Of a stretch of 15,393 nucleotides of DNA, positions 15,317 through 15,393 are shown one piece after another. The translations under genes and the position numbers were made by a program. The DNA lies in the NCBI GenBank assembly GCA_002713885.1, contig PAVC01000008.1:2587-17979 (forward strand), written 5' to 3'. The notes under the pieces are model-generated. The model made no database searches and was not told where the DNA came from. It worked only from the letters and a program-made list of their open reading frames with translations. Within the stretch, counting starts at the first letter, position 1; each line of letters opens with the position of its first letter. Source of the stretch: Fidelibacterota bacterium. GTDB lineage: Bacteria; Fidelibacterota; Marinisomatia; Marinisomatales; UBA1611.

Positions 15317-15350
15317 AAGCCCTTGATTTCCGTCAGGGGCTTTTCTGTTT
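15317..15350 (+). terminator. Rho-independent terminator after tRNA-Val
   Basis: AAGCCCTTGA (15317-15326) pairs with TCAGGGGCTT (15333-15342) over 10 bp with one G-U pair, closing a 6-nt loop (TTTCCG), and is followed directly by the T-rich run TTCTGTTT. The G/C-rich middle of the stem stands out in this A+T-rich sequence. It is the only strong intrinsic terminator in the window and most likely ends transcription of lon and the tRNA. The remaining 43 bases to the window end show nothing I can support. Confidence 0.88.
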
Positions 15351-15393
15351 CTACTATATCAGAAATAACATTGATTAACATACAATAATTGAA

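Overview
The window is an A+T-rich bacterial chromosome segment in which every recognisable gene lies on the + strand, tightly packed with many 1-8 nt overlaps. A probable outer-membrane beta-barrel fragment at the left edge and a periplasm-facing diheme cytochrome c point to a diderm (Gram-negative-type) bacterium. The A+T richness, streamlined spacing, fused E1 alpha/beta subunit and lipoate genes resemble uncultivated marine lineages such as Marinimicrobia (SAR406). That placement is inference from gene style, not a demonstrated assignment.

Region 1 (1-3638) holds six abutting or overlapping genes: the end of an outer-membrane protein, a protein I do not recognise, a complete-motif metallo-beta-lactamase-fold hydrolase, a DUF309 protein, a small degenerate receiver-like protein and endonuclease III (nth). 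After a 57-nt gap, region 2 (3696-5361) carries a QueD/6-pyruvoyl-tetrahydropterin-synthase homologue, a YhhQ-type queuosine-precursor transporter and GTP cyclohydrolase I (folE). FolE makes the dihydroneopterin triphosphate that QueD-family enzymes use. The QueD homologue has Asp where the family has its catalytic Cys, so its product (queuosine precursor or folate precursor) is open.

Region 3 (5366-12683) follows folE by 4 nt and looks like one transcription unit: lpdA (E3), lipB, a fused E1 alpha/beta of branched-chain 2-oxoacid dehydrogenase type, E2, a SAM methyltransferase, lipA, and a small NapB-like diheme cytochrome c. Most junctions are TAATG or ATGA overlaps. The unit encodes a whole 2-oxoacid dehydrogenase complex together with the two enzymes that build its lipoyl cofactor de novo (LipB transfers octanoyl, LipA inserts sulfur). 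The methyltransferase and the cytochrome are the unexplained members.

Region 4 (12684-15350) has a 113-nt intergenic stretch with an 8-bp inverted repeat, then lon protease, tRNA-Val(UAC) without a fully encoded CCA, and a strong intrinsic terminator that probably ends a lon-tRNA transcript. The last 43 bases show nothing I can support. I saw no CRISPR array, insertion sequence or other mobile element. The most interesting points are the Asp-for-Cys QueD homologue beside a precursor transporter and folE, and the two unexplained genes embedded in the lipoate/2-oxoacid dehydrogenase operon.
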